Positions 32,716-44,564 of a stretch of DNA of 64,000 nt are shown in pieces. Position numbers and translations under genes: made by a program. The stretch covers positions 450,501 through 514,500 of the forward strand of contig JAJOZX010000945.1 of the NCBI GenBank assembly GCA_023014485.1. Direction: 5' to 3'. Source of the stretch: Bathynomus jamesi. Taxonomy: Eukaryota; Arthropoda; Malacostraca; Isopoda; Cirolanidae. The notes under the pieces were generated by a model. The model made no database searches. It was not told the origin of the DNA and worked only from the letters and a program-made list of their open reading frames with translations. Position 1 is the stretch's first letter, and every line of letters begins with the position of its first letter.

Positions 32716-34830
32716 TTTATGTTACTTTATGTGAGTTCGAACAACGGTTCAGGACCGACCTGCGGTCAACCCCTCTGCTCTGCAGCATCCCGCCTCATTT
32801 ACGGGATTTGGTGGTGGGAATTGCTGTCTGACCTCCTCCTGCCCTCGTAGCCAGCCACGCATGGCTGGTCAGTTACTTTCCAAAGGAATCTGTCCAGCTG
32901 GCCTCGTATTCTGAGGGTATTTTTCATCCTCGTTTTCATGGCCCCATTTCCCACAGTAGCTGGGACTGTACAAAACCTGCCTATTCTCCTATTCCAGTTT
33001 GTTTCTATTTCATTTCTAAGGTTAGAGACAAAACCCTCGAGTATTTTCGATATGTATATTATTGTGTACCGCTCTCGCCTTGTTTCGAGAGAGTAGAGGT
33101 TTAGGGATTGTAATCAAGCCCAGTTGTCATCACCTTCCGTTTCCTCTATCTTAGACGTAAAAGTCCTTTGTATGATATCAATGTTCGCAATGTCTCGTTC
33201 TCTGTATGGGTTTGTGAGCACTGAATAATACTCAAGTATTGGTAGGACAAGACTCTTCCATAATTTGAACATGATGTTTGCTTTTTGCTGCGGAAGCTCC
33301 TCCAGATGATTCCCATTGTTTTTCTAGCCGTTGTATCATAATTTTGACGTTATAGTACTCTCTGATTTCTGTATCCGACGACAATATTACTCCAAGATTC
33401 CTGACTTGTGGATTTGGTGTTATCTGTTTGTCTTGCAGAATTTTGTACTTTTTATTCTGCGGCTCCTTGTTATTACCATATCTTAGAAATGCAAAAAACT
33501 TCACTTTTCTACGTGAAGGTCAAAATATGATAATAAAAATCCACTCTAATAGAGAGAGTTTATTTCCACAACATTTTCGATACCCACTGGCACCCGAAGA
33601 GAATGCTAGTGGGCATCGAAACTGTTGTGGAAATAAACTCTCTCTATTGGAGTGGGTTTTTATTATCACATATCTTAGAAGTTGGAATGTTTCTTCGTTG
33701 AACTTCATATTGTTGTCTTCTGCCCTCTTAAATATTGTTTCAATGTCGTTTTGTAATTTTCCTATGTCACCCTTGTTCAGTATTTTCTTACATATTTTTG
33801 TTTCATCTGCGACGAAACATGATACAACACTGTCCTTAATATTTGCATCAATATCTGCAATCATTATTATGAATAGCAAGGGGGCAAATACTGTCCCTTG
33901 TGGAACAGAGCTCACAACTTCTGAGACTTCCGATTTAACTCCGTTTACTACCACTCTTTGTTCTCTTTGCGGCAAGAAATTAAATCCCCATCTTCCTAGC
34001 TTTCCAGTAGTTCCTGTATTCTTAACTCCTAAATCGTTTGCTTTAGAATTTCTCTGAATTTCCTGTCCATTTGGGGTATAGTATTCCATGGATTTTAGAT
34101 CCTCCCTCTTTGCGTACCATAACATTGAAATTTCTCAATGTTAAATTTCATGTTTTTGTCTTCCGACCACTTGTAGATTCTGTTCATGTCTGTTTGTAGA
34201 GATCCTATATCCTCTGAGTTTCTTATTTTTCTACTGATCTTTGTATCATCGGCAAAGGATGTTATTGTGCTGTCTCTGGTAACGTCCTCATCTATGTCAG
34301 TTAGAATGATTATGAAGAGTAATGGAGCTAATGCTGTTCCTTGTGGTGCTGAGCTGAGGACCTCTGATTCTGATAAAGATATTCCTTGAACTGTGACGAC
34401 TTGCCGCCGCTCACTTAGGAAATTATATATCCATTTTCTACTTTCCCTGTTATTCCCATCTATTTCAGTTTATGGTCACATTTACCGAAGGCTTTAGCAA
34501 AGTCAATATATATTACATGTATGTTTTGTCCTCAACACAATGTTTCCAATATTTTCTCCTGGTGGTCTAATAGCTGTGATAAGCATGATCTTCCAGCCCT
34601 GAAGCCATGTTGGTTTGTGTTGTATAAATCCTTTTGTTGTAGGAAGTAGGTAGTTTTGCCTCTAATTATACATTCAAAACACTTTATAAAGTGTGAAGTG
34701 AGAGTCACTAGCCGATAATTCTTGGGCATTGCTCTGTTACCACCTTTAAATAGGAGGACAATGTTCGTGTTCTTTAATGGGGGTGGAATTTGTCCTGTGT
34801 CGAGTGATTTCCTCCATAGTAAGTATAGCG

Positions 34831-34861
<31 letters not shown>

Positions 34862-34870
34862 AGCAAACAA
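32716..34870 (-). mobile_element. Mosaic of CR1/Jockey-like LINE RT fragments
   Basis: From 34870 to 34130 one RT copy reads LYLLWRKSLDTGQIPPPLK, NYRLVTLTSHFIKCFE and NQHGFRAGRSCLSQL, and then in other frames the PQGT and FADD motifs. At about 34125 it joins out of register to a second RT copy that repeats SSVPQGTVFAPLLFIIM and CFVADETKICKK (ADE in place of ADD). A palindrome at 33529-33667 then separates the rest (33504-33232, NPQVRNLGVILSSD) and a degenerate 3' region to 32716. Two LINE copies of one family have been merged. Confidence 0.7.
33529..33667. repeat. 139-bp palindrome inside LINE
   Basis: Arms of about 64 bp (GATAATAAAAATCCACTC... and its complement ending in TTTTTATTATC) flank a loop around CACCCGAAGAGAATGC. 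The arms share TTGTGGAAATAAACTC. It interrupts the LINE RT between two parts of the coding region. It may be a fold-back insertion, or the tail of another retroelement that flipped. Confidence 0.8.
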
Positions 34871-37800
34871 CCACAGGGAAAAGGAAACATATATTCACAT
34901 TATCAAGGAGGAACAGAAAATAGACGGAGATTACAAAGTAAATGAGTTAAATAGACAAGCAAAAAATTCACAATCGGCACCTCAAATTAAAGGCCTTAAA
35001 GCCCTCTAAAGATTTTTTTTTCCAATTGATAACATAATCTGTAGGCTGCTAAATTACTAAATATAAAAGAAGTATATAGAAGAAATTAGACAAAAAACCA
35101 ATACAGAGAACAAAAATTATTATAATGGTTATTAACACTAATATTTAATTAAAGCAGGCAATTAAGTAGCAAGAATTTAATGAAAACAAATAGATAACAT
35201 AGATAACAAATAGATACATAATCTGTAGGCTGCTAAATTACTAAATATAAAAGAACTTTATAGATGTAAATAGACAAAAAACCAGTACAGAAAACAAAAA
35301 TTATTATAATGGTTATTAACACTAATATTTAATTAAAGCAGGAAATTAAGTGGCAAGAATTTAATGAAAACAAAGGGAATGGTGCCATCGTCTTACAGAA
35401 TATTACACAATTTCTACAAACAGTCTGGAAAAATTGTTTTCCCAAAAGCAACCCAGTTGAAAAGTCCAATAAACCCCCAGCAACCAAAGATTATACACGA
35501 AAGAAATATTACAATTAAAATAGACACATAAGAATGTTAACAGTTCTTAAATAATATTTATTTATTTAACCAGGGCAAACCATTAAGGGGCAAGAATGCG
35601 GTCAAGAAAACAGTAGGCCCTTCGCCAGCTTTCTGACAATGCACGAGTCTAATTTATACAACCCAGGGCTAATATTAAGGACCAAGTCCGCATTATTCTT
35701 GATCACACTTGATTCCACTATATTTCTGCTAACAATAGATTTACTAAACCTTAATTTGGAAGCGTTTTTCCATCAATGGGATGATTAGTATCTCTTACGT
35801 GAATGAAAATGGTTAGATTCCTGGCCACTTCTTATACTGTATTGATGCTGTTTAATACGTAACTCAAGGGTCTTACCAGTTTGGCCAATGTAAAATTTAT
35901 TACATATTGTGCAAGGGATTTTATATACACAACCCTGTTCACTTAAAGGGGAGTTCTTAATCAATGAATTCTTAATTACATCTAAATTTTTGAACGCAAT
36001 ATTTACGTTAAAAGTCCTCAGCAGATTCGGCAGATCAAGGAAATTTTCTCTGAATGGTAACACTAAAACATTTTTTGTGTTATAAGGAATCTTATCCTTT
36101 ACTTCGTAGAAGGTTTTCTTTGCCATTTTTAAGGACTTATCTATGCAGTTCTTTGGGTATTTTAAATCAAAAGCAATTTTGTATATTTTACTAATTTCGT
36201 CGTCAATGAACTCTGGGCTACAAATTCGTAGGCCTCTTAGAACAAAGTAGAAAGAACGGATCGTTTTACATTAATGTGGTGATCAGAATAATAATGTATA
36301 TAGGAACAATTATTAGTGGGTTTTCTGTAAATATTGTACTTAAACTTTTTTCCAGACCTATATATTAAAACATCTAAAAAAGGGATCGAAGAATCTTTTT
36401 CTATTTCAACTGTAAAATTGATAGAGGGAGTTAAATTATTAAGTTTGGGTAAGAATTCATTGAGATTTAAAGTCACTGGCCAAAGACAAAGAACATCATC
36501 TACATATCTAAACCATGGAACATAATTTGGCAGAATCTTCCTTAATAACTTACTTTCAAAAAACTCCATATATAAGTTACTCAAAATGGGGGAGAGAGGG
36601 TTTCCCATCGCCATACCAAATTTCTGCCTAAAATATTCATTATTGAACACAAATTTTGAGTCTACTATGCACAGCTTAATTAATTCTATAATTGTAGCCA
36701 CAGGTAATGGCAAATTATGCTTAACCAATTCTTCCGAAAGAAACACTAATAGATCCTCCACCGGGACTCTTGTAAATAAAGCGGTAACATCAAAGCTTAC
36801 CAATCTAAAATTGTAATTGACACTGATACTATTTAATTTTTCCACAAGGTCTACATTATTATTTATGTGTGATTGTGAAATTTGCGAGGAGAGGATTAAG
36901 AATGGAGACAAGCCATTTGGAAGCTTATATGAGATAGATCCTATAGAACTAACAATAGGCCTTGCAGGATTATTTGGCTTATGAGTTTTAATCAGGCCAT
37001 ACATATAGGGTAATGACGGTGAAGTACTCAAAAACTGTTTAAGTAATTTCATTCCCCTTCAAAAGTTGTTTAATTTTCTTGTTAAATGCACTGTTCACAG
37101 TTTCAAGGGGATTGTTCCTTAATTTCACGTAAGTGTCAGCATCATTCAAAAGATCATACATTTTTCCTAGATAAACGTCTTTATTGAGGATCACTAAGGC
37201 ATTTGATTTATCAGCTTTGGTTATATGTAGATTCTGATCTTTTCTTAAAGCTTCATAAGAGTCGAAAAACCTATGTGGACAATTTGGAATAGAGGGTTTA
37301 GACATGGCACTATATACTATACCTTTACAAATATTCACATCCTCTATAGGTAAATCATTATATTTTTCTAAATTACAGAAAGCCTTAGCTATTTCTACAT
37401 AGTCCACCTCCTTTTTAGCTGCTGAAAAATTTATTCCATATCCAAGAGCTGTAACCATATTTTTATTTAACACTTTATCTGATAGATTTATCACAAATCC
37501 GGGGTTAGCATCCTTAGTCCAATCACTTCTTTTAATTAGAATTTGTAATTTAATATCCAGTTTCCTTTCCACTACACTACATTCTCGTCTAAGTTTGTTA
37601 TAACAATAGTCCAGTAACCGTTGTTTCCATTCAGGTGGAATTGCCATATCAAAACTATATCTTCTCGCCCTGGTAACTTTAAAAGTTTCTTCGACTTCAA
37701 TCTTAGTAATTTCTATATGCTTCTGCAACACTATTCTCTGGAATTCATCGAAGGGGCGTTCTCTCAAATTCAAAAGTCTATTAGGGAGTAAAGAGGTGGG

Positions 37801-37955
37801 GGGAACTTGTTCACTTAGACATCTTCTTAGAAATATCAGGTGAACCTTTCGCTTGTGTGACTTAACTAAAGAAGAACAAAAAGTAGAAACAAACAGTGCT
37901 AGGCCAGGGAAGAGCAAAGAGAAGGTCTCGAAGTGGCGCGTGGTATCCATTATGC
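34861..37955 (-). mobile_element. Penelope-like element, near full length
   Basis: In minus orientation: an ORF from 37950 to 35602 with RT and GIY-YIG endonuclease, then a 3' tail ending in AAGCAAACAACCACAGGG at 34861. Copies of that tail at 37955-38763 (direct, upstream) and 39960-40775 (inverted) act as pseudo-LTRs, the typical tandem or partial arrangement of Penelope-like elements. The tail contains two near copies of a segment of about 165 bp (35024-35190 and 35212-35372). Confidence 0.88.
35602..37950 (-). pseudogene. Penelope-like RT plus GIY-YIG endonuclease
   Basis: The first 303 residues (37950-37039) form the N-terminal domain, including HITKADKSNALVILNKDVYL. After a one-base frame change the RT (37052-36237) reads LPYMYGLIKTHKP, PARPIVSSIGS, RLVSFDVTALFTRVPVEDLL (catalytic Asp), KFGMAMGNPLSPILSNLYME and FRYVDDVLCLW (YVDD). 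A one-base deletion near 36240, absent in the copy at 39330, breaks the connection to the endonuclease. That part (36126-35785) carries GCVYKIPCTICNKFYIGQTG and later residues in other frames. RT of this group is related to telomerase RT. Confidence 0.9.
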
Positions 37956-38763
37956 AAAATCACAAAATAACACGTGATCTTATTAATAAGCAAACAACCA
38001 CAGGGAAAAGGAAACACAAAGTCCGAGCGCTTTCGTGATATATTCACATTATCAAGGAGGAACAGAAAATAGACGGAGATTACAAAGTAAATGAGTTAAA
38101 TAGACAAGCAAAAAATTCACAATCGGCACCTCAAATTAAAGCCTTAAAGCCCTCTAAAGATTTTTTTTCCAATTGATAACATAATCTGTAGGCTGCTAAA
38201 TTACTAAATATAAGAAGTATATAGATGAAATTAGACAAAAAACCAATACAGAGAACAAAAATTATTATAATGGTTATTAACACTAATATTTAATTAAAGC
38301 AGGCAATTAATAGCAAGAATTTAATGAAAACAAATAGATAACATAGATAACAAATAGATAACATAATCTGTAGGCTGCTAAATTACTAAATATAAAGAAC
38401 TATATAGATGAAATTAGACAAAAAACAGTACAGAAAACAAAAATTATTATAATGGTTATTAACACTAATATTTAATTAAAGCAGGAAATTAAGTGGCAAG
38501 AATTAATGAAAACAAAGGGAATGGTGCCATCGTCTTACAGATTCTTACAATTTCTACAAACAGTCTGGAAAAATTGTTTTCCCAAAAGCAACCCAGTTGA
38601 AAAGTCCAATAAACCCCCAGCAACCAAAGATTATACACGAAAGAAATATTACAATTAAAATAGACACATAAGAATGTTAACAGTTCTTAAATAATATTTA
38701 TTTATTTAACCAGGGCAAACCATTAAGGGGCAAGAATGCGGTCAAGAAAACAGTAGGCCCTTT
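37955..38763 (-). repeat. Penelope-like pseudo-LTR (tail copy upstream of ORF)
   Basis: It repeats the 3' tail of the element (compare 34861-35630) with small deletions, and ends at the coding-region end AACAGTAGGCCCTT. At 38763 it joins head-to-head to plus-strand RT sequence. Confidence 0.85.
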
Positions 38764-40775
38764 TAGATTGGTAAGCTTTGATGTTACCGCTTTATTTACA
38801 AGAGTCCCGGTGGAGGATCTATTAGTGTTTCTTTCGGAAGAATTGGTTAAGCATAATTTGCCATTACCTGTGGCTACAACTATAGAATTAATTAAGCTGT
38901 GCATAGTAGACTCAAAATTTGTGTTCAATAATGAATATTTTAGGCAGAAATTTGGTATGGCGATGGGAAACCCTCTCTCCCCCATTTTGAGTAACTTATA
39001 TATGGAGTTTTTTTGAAAGTAAGTTATTAAGGAAGATTCTGCCAAATTATGTTCCATGGTTTAGATATGTAGATGATGTTCTTTGTCTTTGGCCAGTGAC
39101 TTTAAATCTCAATGAATTCTTACCCAAACTTAATAATTTAACTCCCTCTATCAATTTTACAGTTGAAATAGAAAAAGATTCTTCGATCCCTTTTTTAGAT
39201 GCTTTAATATATAGGTCTGGAAAAAAGTTTAAGTACAATATTTACAGAAAACCCACTAATAATTGTTCCTATATACATATTATTCTGATCACCACATTAA
39301 TGTAAAACGATCCGTTCTTTCTACTTTGTTCCTAAGAGGCCTACGAATTTGTAGCCCAGAGTTCATTGACGACGAAATTAGTAAAATATACAAAATTGCT
39401 TTTGATTTAAAATACCCAAAGAACTGCATAGATAAGTCCTTAAAAATGGCAAAGAAAACCTTCTACGAAGTAAAGGATAAGATTCCTTATAACACAAAAA
39501 ATGTTTTAGTGTTACCATTCAGAGAAAATTTCCTTGATCTGCCGAATCTGCTGAGGACTTTTAACGTAAATATTGCGTTCAAAAATTTAGATGTAATTAA
39601 GAATTCATTGATTAAGAACTCCCCTTTAAGTGAACAGGGTTGTGTATATAAAATCCCTTGCACAATATGTAATAAATTTTACATTGGCCAAACTGGTAAG
39701 ACCCTTGAGTTACGTATTAAACAGCATCAATACAGTATAAGAAGTGGCCAGGAATCTAACGCCATTTTCATTCACGTAAGAGATACTAATCATCCCATTG
39801 ACTGGAAAAACGCTTCCAAATTAAGGTTTAGTAAATCTATTGTTAGCAGAAATATACTGGAATCAAGTGTGATCAAGAATAATGCGGACTTGGTCCTTAA
39901 TATTAACCCTGGGTTGTATAAATTAGACTCGTGCATTGTCAGAAAGCTGGCGAAGGGCCTACTGTTTTCTTGACCGCATTCTTGCCCCTTAATGGTTTGC
40001 CCTGGTTAAATAAATAAATATTATTTTAAGAACTGTTAACATTCTTATGTGTCTATTTTAATTGTAATATTTCTTTCGTGTATAATCTTTGGTTGCTGGG
40101 GGTTTATTGGACTTTTCAACTGGGTTGCTTTTGGGAAAACAATTTTTCCAGACTGTTTGTAGAAATTGTGTAAGATTCTGTAAGACGATGGCACCATTCC
40201 CTTTGTTTTCATTAAATTCTTGCCACTTAATTTCCTGCTTTAATTAAATATTAGTGTTAATAACCATTATAATAATTTTTGTTTTCTGTACTGGTTTTTT
40301 GTCTATTTACATCTATAAAGTTCTTTTATATTTAGTAATTTAGCAGCCTACAGATTATGGTATCTATTTGTTATCTATGTTATCTATTTGTTTTCATTAA
40401 ATTCTTGCTACTTAATTGCCTGCTTTAATTAAATATTAGTGTTAATAACCATTATAATAATTTTTGTTTTCTGTATTGGTTTTTTGTCTAATTTCTTCTA
40501 TATACTTCTTTTATATTTAGTAATTTAGCAACCTACAGATTATGTTATCAATTGGAAAAAAAAAATCTTTAGAGGGCTTTAAGGCCTTTAATTTGAGGTG
40601 CCGATTGTGAATTTTTTGCTTGTCTATTTAACTCATTTACTTTGTAATCTCCGTCTATTTTCTGTTCCTCCTTGATAATGTGAATATATCACGAAAGCGC
40701 TCGGATTTCGTGTTTCCTTTTCCCTGTGGTTGTTTGCTTATTAATAAGATCACGTGTTATTTTGTGATTTTAGTG
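38763..40775 (+). mobile_element. 5'-truncated Penelope-like copy, inverted
   Basis: It starts inside the RT at the sequence for RLVSFDVTALFTR and runs to the same 3' tail end (CCCTGTGGTTGTTTGCTTATT). The tail keeps about 35 bp (to GTGATTTT) matching the flank of the upstream copy, inverted. An extra T near 39016 and a small deletion near 39290 break its RT. Confidence 0.85.
39263..39973 (+). CDS. GIY-YIG endonuclease end of Penelope-like element, intact frame
   Basis: This open 236-residue frame covers the post-RT linker and the whole GIY-YIG nuclease. Motifs: GCVYKIPCTICNKFYIGQTG (the YIG element), TLELRIKQHQYSIRSG with the catalytic Arg and a His, IHVRDTNHPIDW, then RNILESSVIKNN, which carries the conserved Glu. 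It ends at the natural stop, RKLAKGLLFS. The equivalent region in the 34.9-38-kb copy is broken, so this copy was probably active more recently. It lacks an N-terminus and cannot move alone. Confidence 0.85.
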   Translation: MFLYTYYSDHHINVKRSVLSTLFLRGLRICSPEFIDDEISKIYKIAFDLKYPKNCIDKSLKMAKKTFYEVKDKIPYNTKNVLVLPFRENFLDLPNLLRTFNVNIAFKNLDVIKNSLIKNSPLSEQGCVYKIPCTICNKFYIGQTGKTLELRIKQHQYSIRSGQESNAIFIHVRDTNHPIDWKNASKLRFSKSIVSRNILESSVIKNNADLVLNINPGLYKLDSCIVRKLAKGLLFS

Positions 40776-40776
40776 C

Positions 40777-40840
<64 letters not shown>
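40776..40840. repeat. (TA)n(CA)n microsatellite
   Basis: A TA run passes into a CA run just outside the Penelope-like tail. Confidence 0.95.
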
Positions 40841-40843
<3 letters not shown>

Positions 40844-41293
40844 TATACTACTGCATACATATATATATAATTACTTATAAGTATATATACTTATATGTAA
40901 TTATGTATATTGTATATATTATGCGCATATATTATCATCGATCAATCTTAGATAAAACTTAAGTGGACTGAATAAATGTTATTTTAATCGACCCTATATT
41001 TGATGCCCCCTACCCAATAAAAAATCCTGGTTACGCCCATGCTCGGCACGCACCAGTTTTCATTAGCACGTAGCGCGTTATTTATTTCCTAAGAATTCGT
41101 TCGTTCTTCTTTATACGAGGCATTTAGGAATTATTTCTACGTGATTATTAGTCAAAATTATTTACTTAAATAATACACGCACATAAACATTCATAAAAAG
41201 CATATTAAGACATTAATAAATCATTAACAAATAATAAAAGCTCACACAGTAGAATAAACGCGCGCGAGAAACTGGTAGGGTATGGGTAGCAAC
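40841..41293. other. AT-rich non-coding stretch
   Basis: No gene is seen. A motif GATTACGCCCATGC-like segment near 41030 (GGTTACGCCCATGCTCGGCAC) suggests an old repeat edge, but nothing more can be said. Confidence 0.5.
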
Positions 41294-42063
41294 TAGAGTT
41301 TCTCGTTTTCAGGGGTTTTCACTATCCCGGTTTTCCGTGACAAAGTCGGCCATCGTCCCGAGATCCGGGATTTCCAGGTTTATAAAAAATAATGATAATA
41401 AAATCTTAAAATGTTTAAGCACTAGATAAATTAGTTAATATTAAGTTAAGTTAGTTAATATTAAATATAAACATATAAATATTTCAACACAATGATGATA
41501 AATTTAATAAAAGATAGAGCTAGGCCAAGTTTCAAACACTGCAGAAACATAAATACTGTACGGTATATAGCCCAGTGGGAGGCTGTCCCACAATGCTAAT
41601 TTGCAGCTTTACACTTCAACAAAAATAAATTTTATTATAATGTAATTTATACGAACAAGAACCTTTTATATACTTCTAACAATTTTTAGTAAAAAAAATA
41701 TCAACAGGAAAAGGTGTGCCACTGAACTGAAAGTAATAACCGAAATTAAAATCCACTAAAACACAAAATCTTCGATTCAGGGAAATCAAATGACTGGCTT
41801 TCAGTCCGAGTAAATCATCAAAAATACCAGTTATATTGCACATGCACAACTTCGTACAGGGCATATTACAGGCATTATTCAGTTTCGAGTTGTAGAACGC
41901 AACGTGATTCGTGCTACTATAAATTTGTCATCACAGTCTTTATGTTTTTATTTTCTAAATGCAGTAGTATATTGACGTAAAACCCAGTAAATCCAGGATT
42001 TGCTGCGCTTGTCCCGGGATTTAGTTATCATTTTCCGCCCAGGATCCCGGTTAAGAAACCCTA
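41294..42063. mobile_element. Possible hAT-like non-autonomous element
   Basis: The left end is TAGAGTTTCT at 41294 and the right end AAGAAACCCTA ends at 42063, a 9-10 bp inverted repeat with one mismatch. The flanking 8-mers GTAGCAAC (41286-41293) and GTTCCAAC (42064-42071) match at 6 of 8 positions. Both subterminal regions are rich in CCCGG/CCGGG motifs. There is no coding capacity. Confidence 0.5.
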
Positions 42064-43709
42064 GTTCCAACTCGCCATTAATAGTTAAAACGGTACTGTA
42101 TCGCCTGTATCTGCTAAATATAGAAAAATTTAAAAAAAAAATTTTCGCTTGTATTTTTCCTGTTTTCGCGATCTTACTCTGCGAAACTTGGCAATTTTTG
42201 ACATATTTTCGGGAGACTTGAGGGCTCTACCCAAATTTATTATGTCAGTGATATTGTCCGCGATACTCCGAAACACAATACTCAAATCCGCGATATCACA
42301 TAGATTGAGTTTATATTATTACATAAAGTGGTATTTTATATTACGTTTACTTTATAATCTATATTTTTTATTTAAGCTCGCTTTCCTTTAAACCACCTGA
42401 TATAAATTTAACCCTATGTTTTTCTATTTTTTTATTAGGGGAATAATTGGAAAACCTTTTACAAAAATAATGTATTCGTTTAACATTAATTTTAACTTTA
42501 AAGCCAATTACAATGAAAAATTAAATTTTGACATCAATTTCTTCTGTTAAAGAAAAGATATTTGAAACAACTGACTTTTACCTTTAGAATTTTAGATTCA
42601 AAATTAATGCAAGAGAATTAAATGAAATTGTAGAATTTATAAGCTACTAGAATAAAAGATGAATGTATAATTTTAATATTTACAAGTATTCAGCTGCTTA
42701 TCCGTACAGCCGTAGACTCCCTCTTTAGATGGGATTAATTTCTTGTAATTATATTCGATCCACCTTCTCGCTCTCAACTACATTATTTGACGCGTAAAGA
42801 ACAAAGGTTTTTAAATTGAATCCTTTCGCGTTTTCTAAAATGAGTTATTCGAGTTAAGTCCGTTCTCTATACTCTTACAGGGGAAAACCTATTTGAGCTT
42901 ATTCAATTTTGTGAATCACACATTTTCTTTGTTAAATTGTAGGGTGAACTAATTTGTGACTTTTACTTCAAACTTTCACACGGAGTCTTTCTATGACTTT
43001 ATAGTTTCACTTCCAGAAAAGCACTACCTTTCTGCTTCGAATGTTATTTTTTAATAAACACATTAATCCCATCTTTTAAGTAACATAATTTTATGCTACG
43101 TTATTCGGCAATAGGTAAAGAGTAATTTGATATAAATTTTATTCTCGTTTACTGCTTCAATCAGATTTAATTTTTATACGATAAATTCTCTTTTCGGCCT
43201 ATGATATCCTGTTGTCGCGCGAGGCTGCCAGGCGTAAGATTCACTTAGATTCTCCTAATAAGATTCTCTTAAATTGATTCATCCTATTTTTAAGAATTAT
43301 CATCTTTTCAGGAGTTGTAATTTTAACATGTCATTAAACTTCTAAATAAAATACCAATCTAACTCTAATGGAGTTTTCCCATTTTAGACAAAAGTATAAT
43401 TTATGTTCAAAGTCTCATTTTTTGAACGTCTTCTCGAACAGAGTCAAATCCTCATGGCTACGCTTTTGTTTTAAATGTAATTTTTACATTAGTTATTTTC
43501 CTAGTTTTTGGGTAATCTGATTATTATAATTTTATCCGAACTTATTCAGAATAAAATAGACAATTGAATTCATGTATTTTTCCGTAGATTACATGAGTAT
43601 TTAACATGCATGTATTTTTTAATTTCATATACTTAAGAATTTATAAATCCACTTTGTTTTCATAGACAATTTATTATAGGCTAAATTTCTTTATCATACT
43701 CCCATAGGT

Positions 43710-43711
<2 letters not shown>
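42064..43711. other. AT-rich unique-looking sequence, probably intronic or intergenic
   Basis: I find no gene, terminal repeat or tandem array. It precedes the first recognised host exon and may belong to its upstream intron. Confidence 0.5.

Positions 43712-43777
<66 letters not shown>
43712..43777. repeat. (TA)n microsatellite
   Basis: A pure TA run about 80 bp before the first host exon. Confidence 0.95.
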
Positions 43778-43780
<3 letters not shown>

Positions 43781-43858
43781 AAACATGATTTTGTTTTTAG
43801 AATATTCAAAGCAAACACTCATAAACTTGTATTAAAAAAAATTTGTTTTCTTCCCTAG

Positions 43859-43961
43859 ACGAAATTTGCAAAGATCATAGACAGAAGCCACTCGTTCACT
43901 ATCTCCAACGAATCAGTTGTAATGTCTTCCTGAGGAAACCATCAAAAGGGTCTTCGATTCA
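43859..43961 (+). CDS. Host gene exon: start of an F5/8 type C domain
   Basis: A pyrimidine-rich tract ending TTCTTCCCTAG precedes the exon and GTAAGT follows at 43962. The 103-bp exon is open in the frame reading EICKDHRQKPLVHYLQRISC then NVFLRKPSKGSSI. The second part matches the opening of discoidin/fucolectin domains (NVALxKPAxQSS). It ends after two bases of a codon, complementing the single leading base of the next exon. The domain binds carbohydrates or phospholipids in secreted and cell-surface proteins. Other exons must lie outside the recognised sequence. Confidence 0.6.
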
Positions 43962-44564
43962 GTAAGTTTCAGTAAATTCAAAATATTTGAATAATATTTA
44001 TGTTTTTCTAAAAATTGGGTTTGGATTTTCATCATTGTGTTTTAAAGGGAGAGATGAACTTTTATAAAAACATTTTATCTTCTGGTTTAAAACTTACTTT
44101 CGTAAAGGTGAGACGAATATCAGACTTTATGAGTGAAGCGTATAATTAAATAAATAGTAAAGAGGTGCGCGAGAAAATAAGATGTAAAGTTGAGGTTGAG
44201 CACATAAAGATAATTATAAGACTAATGAATTACCGTATTTATTCGTTAGTGTTAATTTGGGAACTTTGTTGCGACGTCATGTCTTTAAATGGTGATAAAA
44301 AAACCGAATCTCCAGAATAGAAGTATTTACAAAAGTGTGAAAAAAGGGCATATACATAAAATTATCTATTACACTGGTTTACAAATTTTGAAAAAGTTTG
44401 TGCTTCGGAGATAAAATGTGTTTCCAATTATGGATTTTGGGGTGCTGAAAACGAATATGACCATAAAAACAGTCGATTGGCTACAGTTTCCAAGAAAATT
44501 TAAGTTACACATTTTGCGTATATGTATACCATATATTAGTAACATACCTGTATAATGCAGTCAC

